Of a stretch of 64,000 nucleotides of DNA, positions 55,915 to 64,000 are shown piece by piece. Made by a program: the position numbers and the translations under genes. Each line of letters opens with the position of its first letter. Within the stretch, counting starts at the first letter, position 1. Source of the DNA: Maribacter aquimaris (GTDB lineage: Bacteria; Bacteroidota; Bacteroidia; Flavobacteriales; Flavobacteriaceae); the NCBI RefSeq assembly GCF_014596745.1, contig NZ_JABTCF010000001.1:62001-126000 (forward strand). Reading direction: 5' to 3'. The notes below the pieces were generated by a model. That model ran no database searches and was not told the DNA's origin. It worked only from the letters and a program-made list of their open reading frames with translations.

Positions 55915-57384
55915 ATGAACTTGAAAAAGGAACAAATAACAACACTTGGGGAGCTAAAAAAAGCCGGCTATAAAACAAAAAGCATCAAGGATGAACTTCG
56001 TGACAATCTACGGGAGAAAATAAAAAAAGGGGAGGAATCCTTTCAAGGGGTTTGGGGCTATGAGAATTCCGTGATACCCGAATTGGAACGAGCTATACTA
56101 TCGCGTCATAATATCAATTTATTGGGATTACGGGGCCAGGCCAAAACCAGGTTGGCCCGATTGATGGTGGATCTCCTCGACGAGTGGATTCCTTTCGTTG
56201 AAGGTTCTGAAATCAATGACGACCCTTTCAATCCCATTTCACGTTACGCAATGGAATTGATAAAAGAGCAAGGAGACAATACACCGATAACATGGCTTCA
56301 CAGGAGTGAACGGTTTTATGAAAAATTAGCCACCCCGGATGTTACCGTGGCTGATTTAATTGGGGATGTGGATCCCATTAAGGCCGCAAATCTTAAACTG
56401 TCCTATGCCGACGATCGCGTTATCCATTTTGGAATGATACCGAGGGCCAATCGTTGTATATTCGTAATCAATGAGTTGCCCGATCTCCAATCCAGAATCC
56501 AAGTTTCATTGTTCAATATATTGGAGGAGGGTGATATTCAGATTAGGGGCTTTAAATTACGATTACCCCTTGACCTTCAATTTGTCTTCACTGCGAATCC
56601 AGAGGACTATACCAATCGCGGAAGTATTGTGACACCACTCAAGGATAGGATAGGATCCCAGATTCTGACGCATTATCCCGAAGACATTCCAACAGCACGA
56701 AAAATAACGGCCCAGGAATCCAATTTGGACCAAAGACAGATAGATACCGTATATGTTCCGGAAATCGCAAAAGACCTCTTGGAGCAAATCAGTTTTGAGG
56801 CACGAAACAGTGAATATGTTGATGCCAAAAGTGGGGTTAGTGCCCGAACCAGTATCACGGCATTTGAAAATCTATTAAGTACCGCAGAACGGAGGGCTTT
56901 GATAACCGGAGCCGAAAAAACAACCGTAAGGCTGAGCGACTTTATGGGAATTATACCGGCCATTACCGGTAAGATTGAATTGGTGTATGAAGGGGAACAG
57001 GAAGGTGCGGATACCGTTGCTGCCATTCTAATCGATGAAGCGGTAAAATCGCTATTCACAACCTATTTTCCAGAGATTAAAAAATTGGAACGCAAAGATG
57101 AGGAAGGACCCTATGACGAACTTGTAAGTTGGTTTTTCCAAGGGGAAGGATTTGAACTTTTGGATGAATATACCGATACTGAATACAAGCGGGCTCTTGA
57201 TGACGTGCCTCCGCTGGGTCAATTGATCAAGGAAAACAATCCTGAAATCCCAAAAGAGGATAGTTATTTTTTAAAAGAGCTATTACTTTGGGGATTGGTC
57301 GCCCATAAGAAATTGAGCAAGCATCGATTCTCGGAAGGTTTCCAATTCAAAGATCTTTATGGAAGCTATTTCAGTGGACTCTAA
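55915..57384 (+). CDS. AAA+ ATPase, MoxR/BchI-like
   Basis: A 489-residue AAA+ protein, start chosen at the ATG giving MNLKKEQITTL. The Walker A is GLRGQAKTR (71-79), Walker B FVINELPDL (183-191) with Asn before the Glu instead of the usual Asp, sensor 1 near Asn228 in FTANPEDYTNRGS, and a probable Arg finger at 245. This layout matches Mg-chelatase I-like and MoxR proteins that remodel a partner carrying a VWA domain. The preceding gene encodes such a VWA partner. A bidirectional terminator follows. Confidence 0.82.
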   Translation: MNLKKEQITTLGELKKAGYKTKSIKDELRDNLREKIKKGEESFQGVWGYENSVIPELERAILSRHNINLLGLRGQAKTRLARLMVDLLDEWIPFVEGSEINDDPFNPISRYAMELIKEQGDNTPITWLHRSERFYEKLATPDVTVADLIGDVDPIKAANLKLSYADDRVIHFGMIPRANRCIFVINELPDLQSRIQVSLFNILEEGDIQIRGFKLRLPLDLQFVFTANPEDYTNRGSIVTPLKDRIGSQILTHYPEDIPTARKITAQESNLDQRQIDTVYVPEIAKDLLEQISFEARNSEYVDAKSGVSARTSITAFENLLSTAERRALITGAEKTTVRLSDFMGIIPAITGKIELVYEGEQEGADTVAAILIDEAVKSLFTTYFPEIKKLERKDEEGPYDELVSWFFQGEGFELLDEYTDTEYKRALDDVPPLGQLIKENNPEIPKEDSYFLKELLLWGLVAHKKLSKHRFSEGFQFKDLYGSYFSGL

Positions 57385-57398
57385 TAGCTTAGAAACAT

Positions 57399-57428
57399 AA
57401 AAACCTTCCAAAATATGGAAGGTTTTTT
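57399..57428. terminator. Bidirectional terminator between the AAA+ and sensor kinase genes
   Basis: Stem AACCTTCCA (57402-57410) / TGGAAGGTT (57416-57424), flanked by A-run and T-run, between convergent genes. Confidence 0.8.
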
Positions 57429-57453
57429 ATTTTCATAATCATCTATTTCCCAT

Positions 57454-58944
57454 CTAAACGTGATAGGCCGGTAATTTAAAGATAAAAGAACTTCCTTCCT
57501 TAGGTTTGCTAAGTACGGTGATGGTTGTATCGTGTAAATCCATGATTTTTTTCACGATGGCCAATCCTAAACCGTGTCCCTGTTTTTTAATGCTACTATC
57601 AACCTGCTTATAGCGGTCGAAAATAAAGGGCTGTTCACTTAAAGGAATGCCTGTCCCCGTATCCCTAATGTTAATCTCAACCTGGTCATTATTCTGTTTT
57701 ATGGAAAGTACTACCACTCCCTTTGGCGGAGTATATTTTAGGGCGTTTTCCAAAAGATTCTGCAAGGCACGCTCAACAAGGCCTATATCCGCAAAAACCA
57801 TACAATTCTCTTGGGCGTTATTCAGATGAAGGTCTATTTCTTTCTGTTGGGCCAATACATTGAATTTTGCAATAAGGTCATGCGATAATTCCGTAATGGA
57901 AAATGGCTCCTTTACCGGGGTTATCTGTTCTGCCTCAAGTTTTGAGTATTCAAACAATTGATTGATCAATTTGGATAACTTATCCGCATTGTCATAAGTG
58001 ATTTGTAGGTATTCCTGCTTTTCCGTGTCGGTTAGGGAATCCTTTTTCATTTGCATGGTTTCAATATAACCTTTAAGAATGGCCAAGGGAGTTCTAAGGT
58101 CATGGGAAACATTGGCAATGAGCTCCCTTCGTAATTGATCTACGGATTTCATTTTATCAAGGTTACCCACAATGGTATCCGCCATTTCGTTGAAGGTGTT
58201 GGCAAATACCTCAATATCCGAGTTTTTGGGGTTCTCGATCCTAGCTTCAAGATCACCTTCCTGAAACCTTCTTACCGTGCCGGTCATAAGCCTTAGGTTT
58301 TTCGTAAGAAACCATATACTTATAAAACCAACGATACCAGCAAAGAGTATGGCTAGGAGGGAAGCTCCTATACCCAAATTGGAATAATAGCGTCCGATCA
58401 AGGTATCACTTACCTGTTGTAACTCTTGCCCAGCCAGAATAATGTAGATATACCCTTCCTTACCCTCAATATTATAAGGTGCTGCGGAAAATATTTTCTT
58501 TTCTTCAGGATTTCTTGGGTTATCCCCCAAAATATATTTCTCCCCCTTGGCCGCAATAAATTGCTTTATAGGGGCTGTCGATACACTTTTTACATCAGAA
58601 TCCGCACTATGGTCCAAAACAACGGAATATAAAATATGCCCACTTTTGTCGGTTAGATACACTTCAATGCTGCGGTTAACGGCCATCATATCGTGCATTA
58701 GATCACCGAACAACGCTTTGTTCACACTACCATCAACCAAAAAGGGGGACGCATCCTGAAATTTTTCCTCTATAAGATGATTGGCTAAACTGGCATTTAT
58801 CTTTTGTATGGTCGCCTCACTATGCTTATTGTCAAAATATCCTGTGATAAATATGTACGAAGCCCCTATGACCACGATCAATATTATAAAAGCGAGCCAT
58901 AATTTTTTTACCAGTCGCGGTGTTAAGGTTTTATCCGTGCTCAT
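57454..58944 (-). CDS. HAMP-domain sensor histidine kinase
   Basis: A 496-residue kinase. Two membrane helices (about 15-34 and 186-212) bracket a periplasmic sensor, then a HAMP domain (about 212-265). The HisKA domain has the phospho-His281 in NVSHDLRTPLAIL, and the ATPase domain has N, D and G boxes (NLLENALKYT, DTGTGIPL, HGLGLAIV). It phosphorylates the response regulator with which its gene overlaps by 4 bp (start and stop share ATGA). The signal sensed is unknown. Confidence 0.92.
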   Translation of the reverse strand: MSTDKTLTPRLVKKLWLAFIILIVVIGASYIFITGYFDNKHSEATIQKINASLANHLIEEKFQDASPFLVDGSVNKALFGDLMHDMMAVNRSIEVYLTDKSGHILYSVVLDHSADSDVKSVSTAPIKQFIAAKGEKYILGDNPRNPEEKKIFSAAPYNIEGKEGYIYIILAGQELQQVSDTLIGRYYSNLGIGASLLAILFAGIVGFISIWFLTKNLRLMTGTVRRFQEGDLEARIENPKNSDIEVFANTFNEMADTIVGNLDKMKSVDQLRRELIANVSHDLRTPLAILKGYIETMQMKKDSLTDTEKQEYLQITYDNADKLSKLINQLFEYSKLEAEQITPVKEPFSITELSHDLIAKFNVLAQQKEIDLHLNNAQENCMVFADIGLVERALQNLLENALKYTPPKGVVVLSIKQNNDQVEINIRDTGTGIPLSEQPFIFDRYKQVDSSIKKQGHGLGLAIVKKIMDLHDTTITVLSKPKEGSSFIFKLPAYHV

Positions 58945-59639
58945 TCTATAACGTCTTCATTAAATTTATACCCAACGCCCCAGGTGGTCAATATAAAATT
59001 GGGGTTTGCCATATCGGACTCAATTTTAGCCCGTAAACGATTGATATGGGAATTTACCGTATGTTCATACCCTTCAAAATTGTAACCCCATATCATATTC
59101 AACAATTCAGAGCGCGTATAATTTCGGCCGGGATTGGATGCCATCAATACCAACAACTCAAATTCCTTTGGACTAAGCTCTATTTTCTGACTATCCAAAA
59201 GGACTTTTCTTTTCTCAATATTGATTGTCAAATTCTCGGCGTTTATGGCTAACGTGTTTTCCTTCTTTTCCACCTTTATCTCGGTCCTACGTAAAACGGC
59301 CTTGATCCGGGCAAGTAGCTCTCGAATACTAAAAGGTTTGGTCATATAGTCATCAGCACCTATCTCCAAACCAAGAACCCTATCGATTTCTTCGGATTTT
59401 GCGGTAAGCATTATAATGGGTGTATTCTTTACAGCCCGAAGCTTTTTGCAGATTTCAACGCCATCCATAGTGGGTAAGGTCAAATCCAGGAGAATCAGGT
59501 CATAATCGTTTTCCAAGGCCATATGGAGTCCCTCTTCCCCATCCATCGCCTTGGATGTGGTGTAAATCAGGTCGGTAAGATGGATCTCCAATAGTTTGAT
59601 TATCTCGGGATCATCCTCTATTATTAGAATATTTTTCAT
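58941..59639 (-). CDS. OmpR/PhoB-family response regulator
   Basis: A 232-residue regulator. The receiver domain has Asp52 in LILLDLTLP as the phosphorylation site and Lys in TKPFS. The C-terminal winged helix (about 135-230) shows ELSPKEFELLVLMASNPG and RSELLNMIWG. The start is placed at the ATG giving MKNILIIEDDPEI. It is translated with the kinase gene. Direct repeats that look like its own binding site lie 28 bp upstream. Confidence 0.93.
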   Translation of the reverse strand: MKNILIIEDDPEIIKLLEIHLTDLIYTTSKAMDGEEGLHMALENDYDLILLDLTLPTMDGVEICKKLRAVKNTPIIMLTAKSEEIDRVLGLEIGADDYMTKPFSIRELLARIKAVLRRTEIKVEKKENTLAINAENLTINIEKRKVLLDSQKIELSPKEFELLVLMASNPGRNYTRSELLNMIWGYNFEGYEHTVNSHINRLRAKIESDMANPNFILTTWGVGYKFNEDVIE

Positions 59640-59666
59640 ATTTGTAATTACGAATAAAATCAAAAG

Positions 59667-59686
59667 TTATCACAGAATTATCACAG
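59667..59686. promoter_or_regulatory. Direct-repeat operator upstream of the response regulator
   Basis: TTATCACAG occurs twice (59667-59675 and 59678-59686), 11 bp apart start to start. On the other strand this reads CTGTGATAATTCTGTGATAA, close to the E. coli Pho-box pattern CTGTCATAWAWCTGTMAY. The spacing suits two tandem half-sites for an OmpR/PhoB-type dimer; autoregulation is likely. Confidence 0.55.
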
Positions 59687-59893
59687 CAGGATTAAACTTT
59701 GGGATAATACCTGTTGACTGTCCTTCAAAAAAAATGTGACCAACAAGTACTTAACCTACTAGTAGTTGAATATTTGGAAGTGTCCTTACAATATACCATT
59801 CATATTTCATAAAACGAATTGGGGGCTATCTTAAATGATAGATCAAACGGTTGTTATTGGTTTGTAATAAGTCCGTATCAAAAGTTTATCCTT

Positions 59894-59913
59894 TTGTGAC
59901 CCTTCTGTTATAC
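59894..59913. promoter_or_regulatory. Related 11-bp-spaced repeat before the lipoprotein gene
   Basis: TTGTGACCCTTCTGTTATAC aligns to the previous operator (CTGTGATAATTCTGTGATAAC) at about three quarters of positions with the same half-site spacing, on the opposite strand. It ends about 33 bp before the lipoprotein gene's start codon. It is a weaker site. Confidence 0.42.
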
Positions 59914-59946
59914 TATCCCCGTTAGTTTGTCCCTTAACTATTAAAC

Positions 59947-60840
59947 ATGAAAAAAATGGACAAATTAAATTTTAAGTACGTATTTATGGTGATGTCAGTT
60001 GTACTGGTATCATCCTGTAATGTAAACGACGACGACGTTGAGGAACCACAGAACACTGCACTGACCTTGGCAATTGACGGGTTGGAGGATTTGGGTGCGG
60101 ATTTCCGCTACGAGGGTTGGGTAATTGTAGATGGCGCACCAGTGAGTACAGGTACCTTTTCGGTAAATGCGAATGGGGAACTTTCCCAGACATCCTTTGA
60201 TATTGATGCTGTTACGTTGGAAAGTGCCACAAAGTTCGTTTTATCCATTGAGCCCAATCCAGACCCTTCCACTTCCCCGGCAGATACAAAAATATTCGTA
60301 GGCGATTTTAATGGGAATTCCGCCGCTTTAACCACAGGGACAGTGGCTCCCACCTTTGATGCCATTTCAGGTAAATTCATCATCGCAACACCTACCGGCA
60401 TGGGTACTGAAGAAGAAAAGTATAGCGGAATCTGGTTTTTGGACAACAGTTCTGGTAGTGCTGAAAACGGATTGGAATTACCCGCCCTTGAACCTGGATG
60501 GAAGTATGAAGGTTGGGTGGTTATCGACGGTATTCCTGTCACCACAGGTACATTCACTTCCGTTTCAGGTAGCGATGAAGCAAGTATGTTCAGTGGCACA
60601 AACCCTGGGCCTCCATTTCCTGGTGAGGATTTCTTGGTCAATGCTCCAGAAGGTCTAATGTTCCCTACAGATATTAGGGGCAAGGTTGCCGTAATCAGCA
60701 TTGAACCTTATCCTGACAATAGTCTTGCACCCTTTACTTTAAAACCTTTAGCGGGAATGATACCTGCCGATGCAATGGGCGTTCAGGAAATAAGTAGTAA
60801 CGTGAATGGGAGTTTCCCTTCCGGCACCGCAATGCGATAA
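59947..60840 (+). CDS. Lipoprotein with duplicated RskA-like domain
   Basis: A 297-residue protein with a lipobox (VLVSSC, lipid Cys at about 24). After a short acidic linker there are two related domains: YEGWVIVDGAPVSTGTFS (about 55-72) then VLSIEPNPDPSTSPADTK, and YEGWVVIDGIPVTTGTFT (about 195-212) then VAVISIEPYPDNSLAPFT. The pattern of a Trp-Ile-Val-Asp-Gly strand, a Gly-Thr-Phe strand and an SIEP segment resembles the extracellular domain of RskA anti-sigma factors. Neither a membrane helix nor an anti-sigma domain is present. It is divergent from a two-component system gene pair. Confidence 0.8.
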   Translation: MKKMDKLNFKYVFMVMSVVLVSSCNVNDDDVEEPQNTALTLAIDGLEDLGADFRYEGWVIVDGAPVSTGTFSVNANGELSQTSFDIDAVTLESATKFVLSIEPNPDPSTSPADTKIFVGDFNGNSAALTTGTVAPTFDAISGKFIIATPTGMGTEEEKYSGIWFLDNSSGSAENGLELPALEPGWKYEGWVVIDGIPVTTGTFTSVSGSDEASMFSGTNPGPPFPGEDFLVNAPEGLMFPTDIRGKVAVISIEPYPDNSLAPFTLKPLAGMIPADAMGVQEISSNVNGSFPSGTAMR

Positions 60841-60856
60841 GCTATTTATAACACCT

Positions 60857-60896
60857 AAAAAAAGCTCCTTGAAATTGATCAAGGAGCTTTTTTTTA
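60857..60896. terminator. Terminator after the lipoprotein gene
   Basis: Stem with AAGCTCCTTG (60862-60871) and CAAGGAGCTT (60880-60889), flanked by A- and T-runs; usable in both directions between convergent genes. Confidence 0.8.
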
Positions 60897-60911
60897 TAAC
60901 TATCAATCCCT

Positions 60912-61394
60912 TTAATCCCAAGAATCAATTTCATCATTGATCCTATTGAAATCATAGGCTCCTATTTTATCTTTCCGATGTTTAAACGTAACCAAGGTCA
61001 ATACTAATAACATTACATATAAAAAAGTGATGAATACCCCTATTGGAATAAAAGTTGCGGGTATCACATGACTTTCAAAATCGCTATAACTCAATAAAAT
61101 GGAAATGGTTTCAAAAAGCTTGTAACTATATATCACTAAGATCACATAGAGTGTAAACTCCAAATTGCGCATTTGGGGATCGGTGATCTCTTCTTCCTTG
61201 ATTTTAAACCATATCGCATAGAGGTATGCAAAATGTACTAGGGTCAATAAAGGGAAGATATAGTTATCGAATTTAAAGAAATAGAATTTATTGGTATAGA
61301 GTCCATAAAAACTAAATATGTTCAATAAAAGTAAGACACTTACTGAAAGTATGAGACAACTTTTCCACGACAACAATCGCGTTATTAATTTCAT
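60912..61394 (-). CDS. Small membrane protein of unknown function
   Basis: A 160-residue protein with about four transmembrane helices (about 11-30, 43-62, 75-95 and 115-138). The N-terminus is ITRLLSWKSCLIL, and the end has a polar tail (HRKDKIGAYDFNRINDEID). No domain is recognised. It has its own stretch of upstream DNA with no clear promoter match. Confidence 0.68.
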   Translation of the reverse strand: MKLITRLLSWKSCLILSVSVLLLLNIFSFYGLYTNKFYFFKFDNYIFPLLTLVHFAYLYAIWFKIKEEEITDPQMRNLEFTLYVILVIYSYKLFETISILLSYSDFESHVIPATFIPIGVFITFLYVMLLVLTLVTFKHRKDKIGAYDFNRINDEIDSWD

Positions 61395-61564
61395 GTTTAA
61401 TTGGTTTCTGGGGTATTGGGGACCCCCTTTGCTACAAATAAAACGAAAAGCTATAGCTAAAATTCAAAATAATCGATAAACGACATTTTATGTTGTCAAG
61501 AATAGAAATAGTGTGGTCAAAACCCAATAATTGCCTTGCCACACTTTCCCTTATGTTTTTGTGG

Positions 61565-62005
61565 TCAATTGATCCAATGTTTCTTCTGCGCCGAATTGGC
61601 GAATACTACCAGACCGGCACCAATAACGATTAGGACTATTGGCATAACGACCCCTTGGGCAGTATCATAAACTTCAACGGCATTGGTCATAAAATAGGAG
61701 TATCCCATTTGTGTCAAAATACCCAAAAGTGAGACCATCAATATCATTTTGGCCCATTTCTTACGGATGAGTAAGGCTATACATCCCAAAACCCCACCCC
61801 AAACAGCAAAAGCAAATGCTGCGGTAGCCCATGCCGGCGTATTTTCCATTAAGGCCAACTGTTCCATTGGCATGGCCGCTTTCATTTCCTCGGTCATAAA
61901 GGCCTGGCCCAAATAGGCCATTGCCCCCATAAGATTCCATATCAGAGCCACAATACTTACAATCCAGTACCAGACAGGTACTTTTACTTTACCATGGCTT
62001 ACCAT
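61565..62005 (-). CDS. Small membrane protein, 4 helices
   Basis: A 146-residue protein with four helices (about 11-34, 58-80, 85-105 and 118-138) and a loop with FMTEEMKAAMPMEQLALM after the first. Similar proteins are widespread in Bacteroidota and Proteobacteria and have no known role; some are wrongly labelled as sugar transporters. The start is placed at MVSHGKVKVPVWYW. Confidence 0.72.
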   Translation of the reverse strand: MVSHGKVKVPVWYWIVSIVALIWNLMGAMAYLGQAFMTEEMKAAMPMEQLALMENTPAWATAAFAFAVWGGVLGCIALLIRKKWAKMILMVSLLGILTQMGYSYFMTNAVEVYDTAQGVVMPIVLIVIGAGLVVFANSAQKKHWIN

Positions 62006-62069
62006 ATTATTTTTGTTTAGTTGATTACGTAATTAAAATACAAAAATTATGGCAGTTATAATTAAACTG

Positions 62070-62077
62070 TAATTTTG
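62070..62077 (+). promoter_or_regulatory. -7 promoter box of the TruA-like gene
   Basis: TAATTTTG, a perfect TAnnTTTG, 17 bp before the start codon. Confidence 0.45.
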
Positions 62078-62094
62078 GGGCAAATAATTCACCA

Positions 62095-62880
62095 ATGAGG
62101 CAGCAACGGTTTTACTATTTGATCAATGTCCAATATTTGGGTTTTAGGTTCAGTGGTTGGCAAAAACAACCCGGCCAAAAAACCATCGAAGGTATGATCA
62201 CCAAGACCCTAAAGTTTATTATGCCCAATGTTCAGTTCAAGATATTGGGTGCCGGACGAACGGACTCAAAGGTCTCTGCCTTGGATGCCGCATTTGAGCT
62301 TTTCATAAACGATGTACCTATTAAGGACCATGCCGTTTTCTTGGAGCTTTTCAATGAAAATTTACCTTCCGATATTAGGGTGACAGGAATCAAGCAAGTA
62401 GATGAATCCTTTAACATCATTAAAGATCCTAAAACCAAGGAATACATTTATCTTTTTTCTTTCGGTTCAAAGAACCACCCTTTCAGTGCCCCGTTTATCA
62501 CTAATATCCTTGAAAATTTGGATTTGCAGGCCATGGTCAAGGCCACATCCTTTTTTGTGGGTTCCCATGATTTCACCTCCTACACGGTGAAAGCCCAAAA
62601 AAACAAACAACGATTACGGACCATAGAAGTATGCGAAATTCGGGAAAATACCCTTTTTAAGGCCAATTTTTTTCCTGAAAAATCCTATGCACTCCACATT
62701 AAAGGGAAAGGATTCATGAGATATCAGATACGAATGATCATGGGAGCCTTGATCCAATTGGGAAAAGGGGAGTTGTCCATGAATGATATCGAGGAATCCC
62801 TTTCCTCCCCCGGTTCCTTAAAACTGACAAGTGTCGCCCCTGGGTCAGGACTCATGTTGCATAGCATAGAATTCAGATAA
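62095..62880 (+). CDS. Divergent TruA-family tRNA pseudouridine synthase
   Basis: A 261-residue protein. The N-terminal YLINVQYLGFRFSGWQKQPG matches TruA, and the catalytic Asp is Asp57 in GAGRTDSKVSALD. In classical TruA this reads GRTDAGVHA; the neighbouring residues differ here, so this is a divergent paralogue. TruA makes pseudouridine at positions 38-40 of the anticodon arm. Flavobacteria can have more than one member; the second may modify a different site or RNA. It is followed by corA with 47 bp between. Confidence 0.82.
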   Translation: MRQQRFYYLINVQYLGFRFSGWQKQPGQKTIEGMITKTLKFIMPNVQFKILGAGRTDSKVSALDAAFELFINDVPIKDHAVFLELFNENLPSDIRVTGIKQVDESFNIIKDPKTKEYIYLFSFGSKNHPFSAPFITNILENLDLQAMVKATSFFVGSHDFTSYTVKAQKNKQRLRTIEVCEIRENTLFKANFFPEKSYALHIKGKGFMRYQIRMIMGALIQLGKGELSMNDIEESLSSPGSLKLTSVAPGSGLMLHSIEFR

Positions 62881-62927
62881 AGGAAAGACCTCTATTACTT
62901 TTAGTATATTTATATAAATATCGTTAC

Positions 62928-64000
62928 ATGGCCAAAAAGAAGGACGTTTTAAAAAGACAATTCAAAAGACATAAAAAAGTTGGTAAAGCCCCTGGAACGA
63001 TAACCTATATGGGGCATCGGGAAGCCGTTGAGACCAAGGTCACGATTATTGAGTATACCGATAGTCTTCATAAAATCCATTATCCCGGGGATGTTGGGCA
63101 AATTGTCGCCCATAAGGATACCCCTACAACCTCATGGGTCAATATCGTAGGTTTAAGTGATGAGTCTTTTATTGAAAAGGTAGGTTTCCACTTTGGTTTA
63201 AATTCATTGATTCTTGAAGACATCGTAAATACCCAACAGCGTCCGAAAATCGACGAATACGAGGATTATATTTTTGGGACATTCAGAATGGTCTACATCA
63301 ATGACAATAATGAATTGATCGGGGAACATGTAGCCATGGTGCTCATGCAAAATTGTGTATTGGTCTTTCAAGAACTTGATTATGATGTTTTTAATGGGGT
63401 CAGGGATAGAATAAGTGCTAAATCGGGACGGATCAGAACCAAAGACTCCGATTATTTGTTTTTTGCGCTGTTGGATTCCATCATAGATAATTACTTTGTC
63501 GTTTTGGAACATATTAGTCACAAGATTGAAACCTTGGAAGATGAGCTCTATGAAAATCCCACCCCTGAGGTAGCCCGTAACATACAACAGTTAAAAAAGG
63601 AAGTCCTTAAAATACGCCAATGGATTTTCCCGGTAAAAGAACTTGTAGGTCGATTGATCGATTCTGAAAATCCGCTGATCAGTAAGGATACCAAATTTTT
63701 CCTAAGGGATGCCCTTGATCATTCCTTTGAAATTAACGAGAGCTTGCAGATTTATCGTGAAATGGCCATGAGTTTAATGGAAATGTACATGAGCAATATG
63801 AGCAACAAGATGAATGAGGTCATGAAGGTCCTCACGATTATGTCCTCTATCTTTATTCCATTGACTTTTATTGCCGGTATCTATGGAATGAACTTTTCAC
63901 ATATGCCAGAACTACATTGGAAATATGGTTATTTCCTCATTTGGGGCATAATGATTGTCGTATTTATCGGGATGGTATTCTTTTTCAAAAAGAAAAATTG
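62928..64000 (+). CDS. corA: CorA-family magnesium/cobalt transporter (partial, cut at the window end)
   Basis: About 357 codons are present without a stop; only a few residues are likely missing. The large N-terminal cytoplasmic domain leads to a long helix and two C-terminal membrane helices. The signature YGMNF (GMN at 320-322) ends the first helix, and a second membrane helix (YFLIWGIMIVVFIGMVFFF) and a Lys-rich tail follow. CorA pentamers move Mg2+ (or Co2+, Ni2+) into the cell. The start is placed at ATG 62928. Confidence 0.94.
   Translation, partial: MAKKKDVLKRQFKRHKKVGKAPGTITYMGHREAVETKVTIIEYTDSLHKIHYPGDVGQIVAHKDTPTTSWVNIVGLSDESFIEKVGFHFGLNSLILEDIVNTQQRPKIDEYEDYIFGTFRMVYINDNNELIGEHVAMVLMQNCVLVFQELDYDVFNGVRDRISAKSGRIRTKDSDYLFFALLDSIIDNYFVVLEHISHKIETLEDELYENPTPEVARNIQQLKKEVLKIRQWIFPVKELVGRLIDSENPLISKDTKFFLRDALDHSFEINESLQIYREMAMSLMEMYMSNMSNKMNEVMKVLTIMSSIFIPLTFIAGIYGMNFSHMPELHWKYGYFLIWGIMIVVFIGMVFFFKKKN

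Noticed and set aside
60108-60701. Minus-strand open frame of about 197 codons inside the duplicated lipoprotein
   Set aside because: Ser/Pro-rich composition as expected for antisense to a Gly/Asp-rich gene; no domain.
1-64000. tRNA or rRNA genes, CRISPR arrays, insertion sequences, prophage, restriction or defence genes
   Set aside because: I looked through the intergenic gaps and gene list. Most gaps are below 300 bp and hold promoters, terminators or nothing recognisable; none shows a cloverleaf, repeat-spacer pattern or transposase.

Overview
The window reads as a core-chromosome segment of a member of the Flavobacteriaceae (Bacteroidota), probably marine. The evidence is gene content and signals: the T9SS regulator PorX, a fused lpxC/fabZ gene, a carboxypeptidase-regulatory-domain TonB receptor, DUF6146, DUF6787 and DUF2400 family proteins, Bacteroidota-type -7 boxes (TAnnTTTG), and AT-rich tightly packed genes. 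I see no rRNA, tRNA, insertion sequence, prophage or CRISPR array. 68 genes are called; the first (GH20-like) and last (CorA) run off the window ends.

Layout. 1-5.8 kb (mostly minus): secreted hydrolases (GH20-like, SGNH, S10 peptidase), a CAT-like acetyltransferase, DUF2400 and a LolD-like ABC ATPase. 5.9-14.4 kb: folE, then a minus-strand run with a predicted metal-uptake TonB receptor and its small His/Cys-rich partner, two lipoprotein/membrane DUF genes, DUF937, a phosphoglycerate-dehydrogenase-like gene, serC and a LuxC-like acyl-CoA reductase that faces a divergent ferredoxin gene. 14.9-23.4 kb (plus): ychF, an EamA transporter, parE-parC (topoisomerase IV), mscL and a sterol-desaturase-family gene. 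23.4-33.7 kb: TerC, an XRE regulator divergent from an M14 carboxypeptidase, an Lrp/AsnC regulator, DinB, aroB, proline dehydrogenase, alanine dehydrogenase, a 44-residue lipoprotein and tsaE.

33.7-46.1 kb: porX divergent from an HD-domain gene, then the lipid A cluster lpxD-lpxC/fabZ-lpxA-efp-lpxD2-sucD, then fabG, a VWA membrane protein and a prohibitin-like protein. 46.2-54.1 kb: a complete histidine operon, leader-hisG-GNAT-hisD-hisC-hisB-hisH-hisA-hisF-hisIE. 54.1-64 kb: a VWA/AAA+ ATPase pair, a two-component system divergent from a lipoprotein with a duplicated domain, two small membrane proteins, a TruA-like gene and corA.

The strongest non-coding signals are three. First, six 12-bp palindromes spaced 21-22 bp apart lie in the divergent XRE/M14 intergenic region. 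Second, the his operon has a leader peptide with three consecutive His codons, a terminator and a matching antiterminator pairing, which together read as a transcription attenuator. Third, 11-bp-spaced direct repeats resembling a Pho box lie at both ends of the divergent region between the response regulator and the lipoprotein gene. No obviously novel multi-gene system such as a defence island or secondary-metabolite cluster is present; the interest lies mainly in regulation and in a few unusual gene associations.
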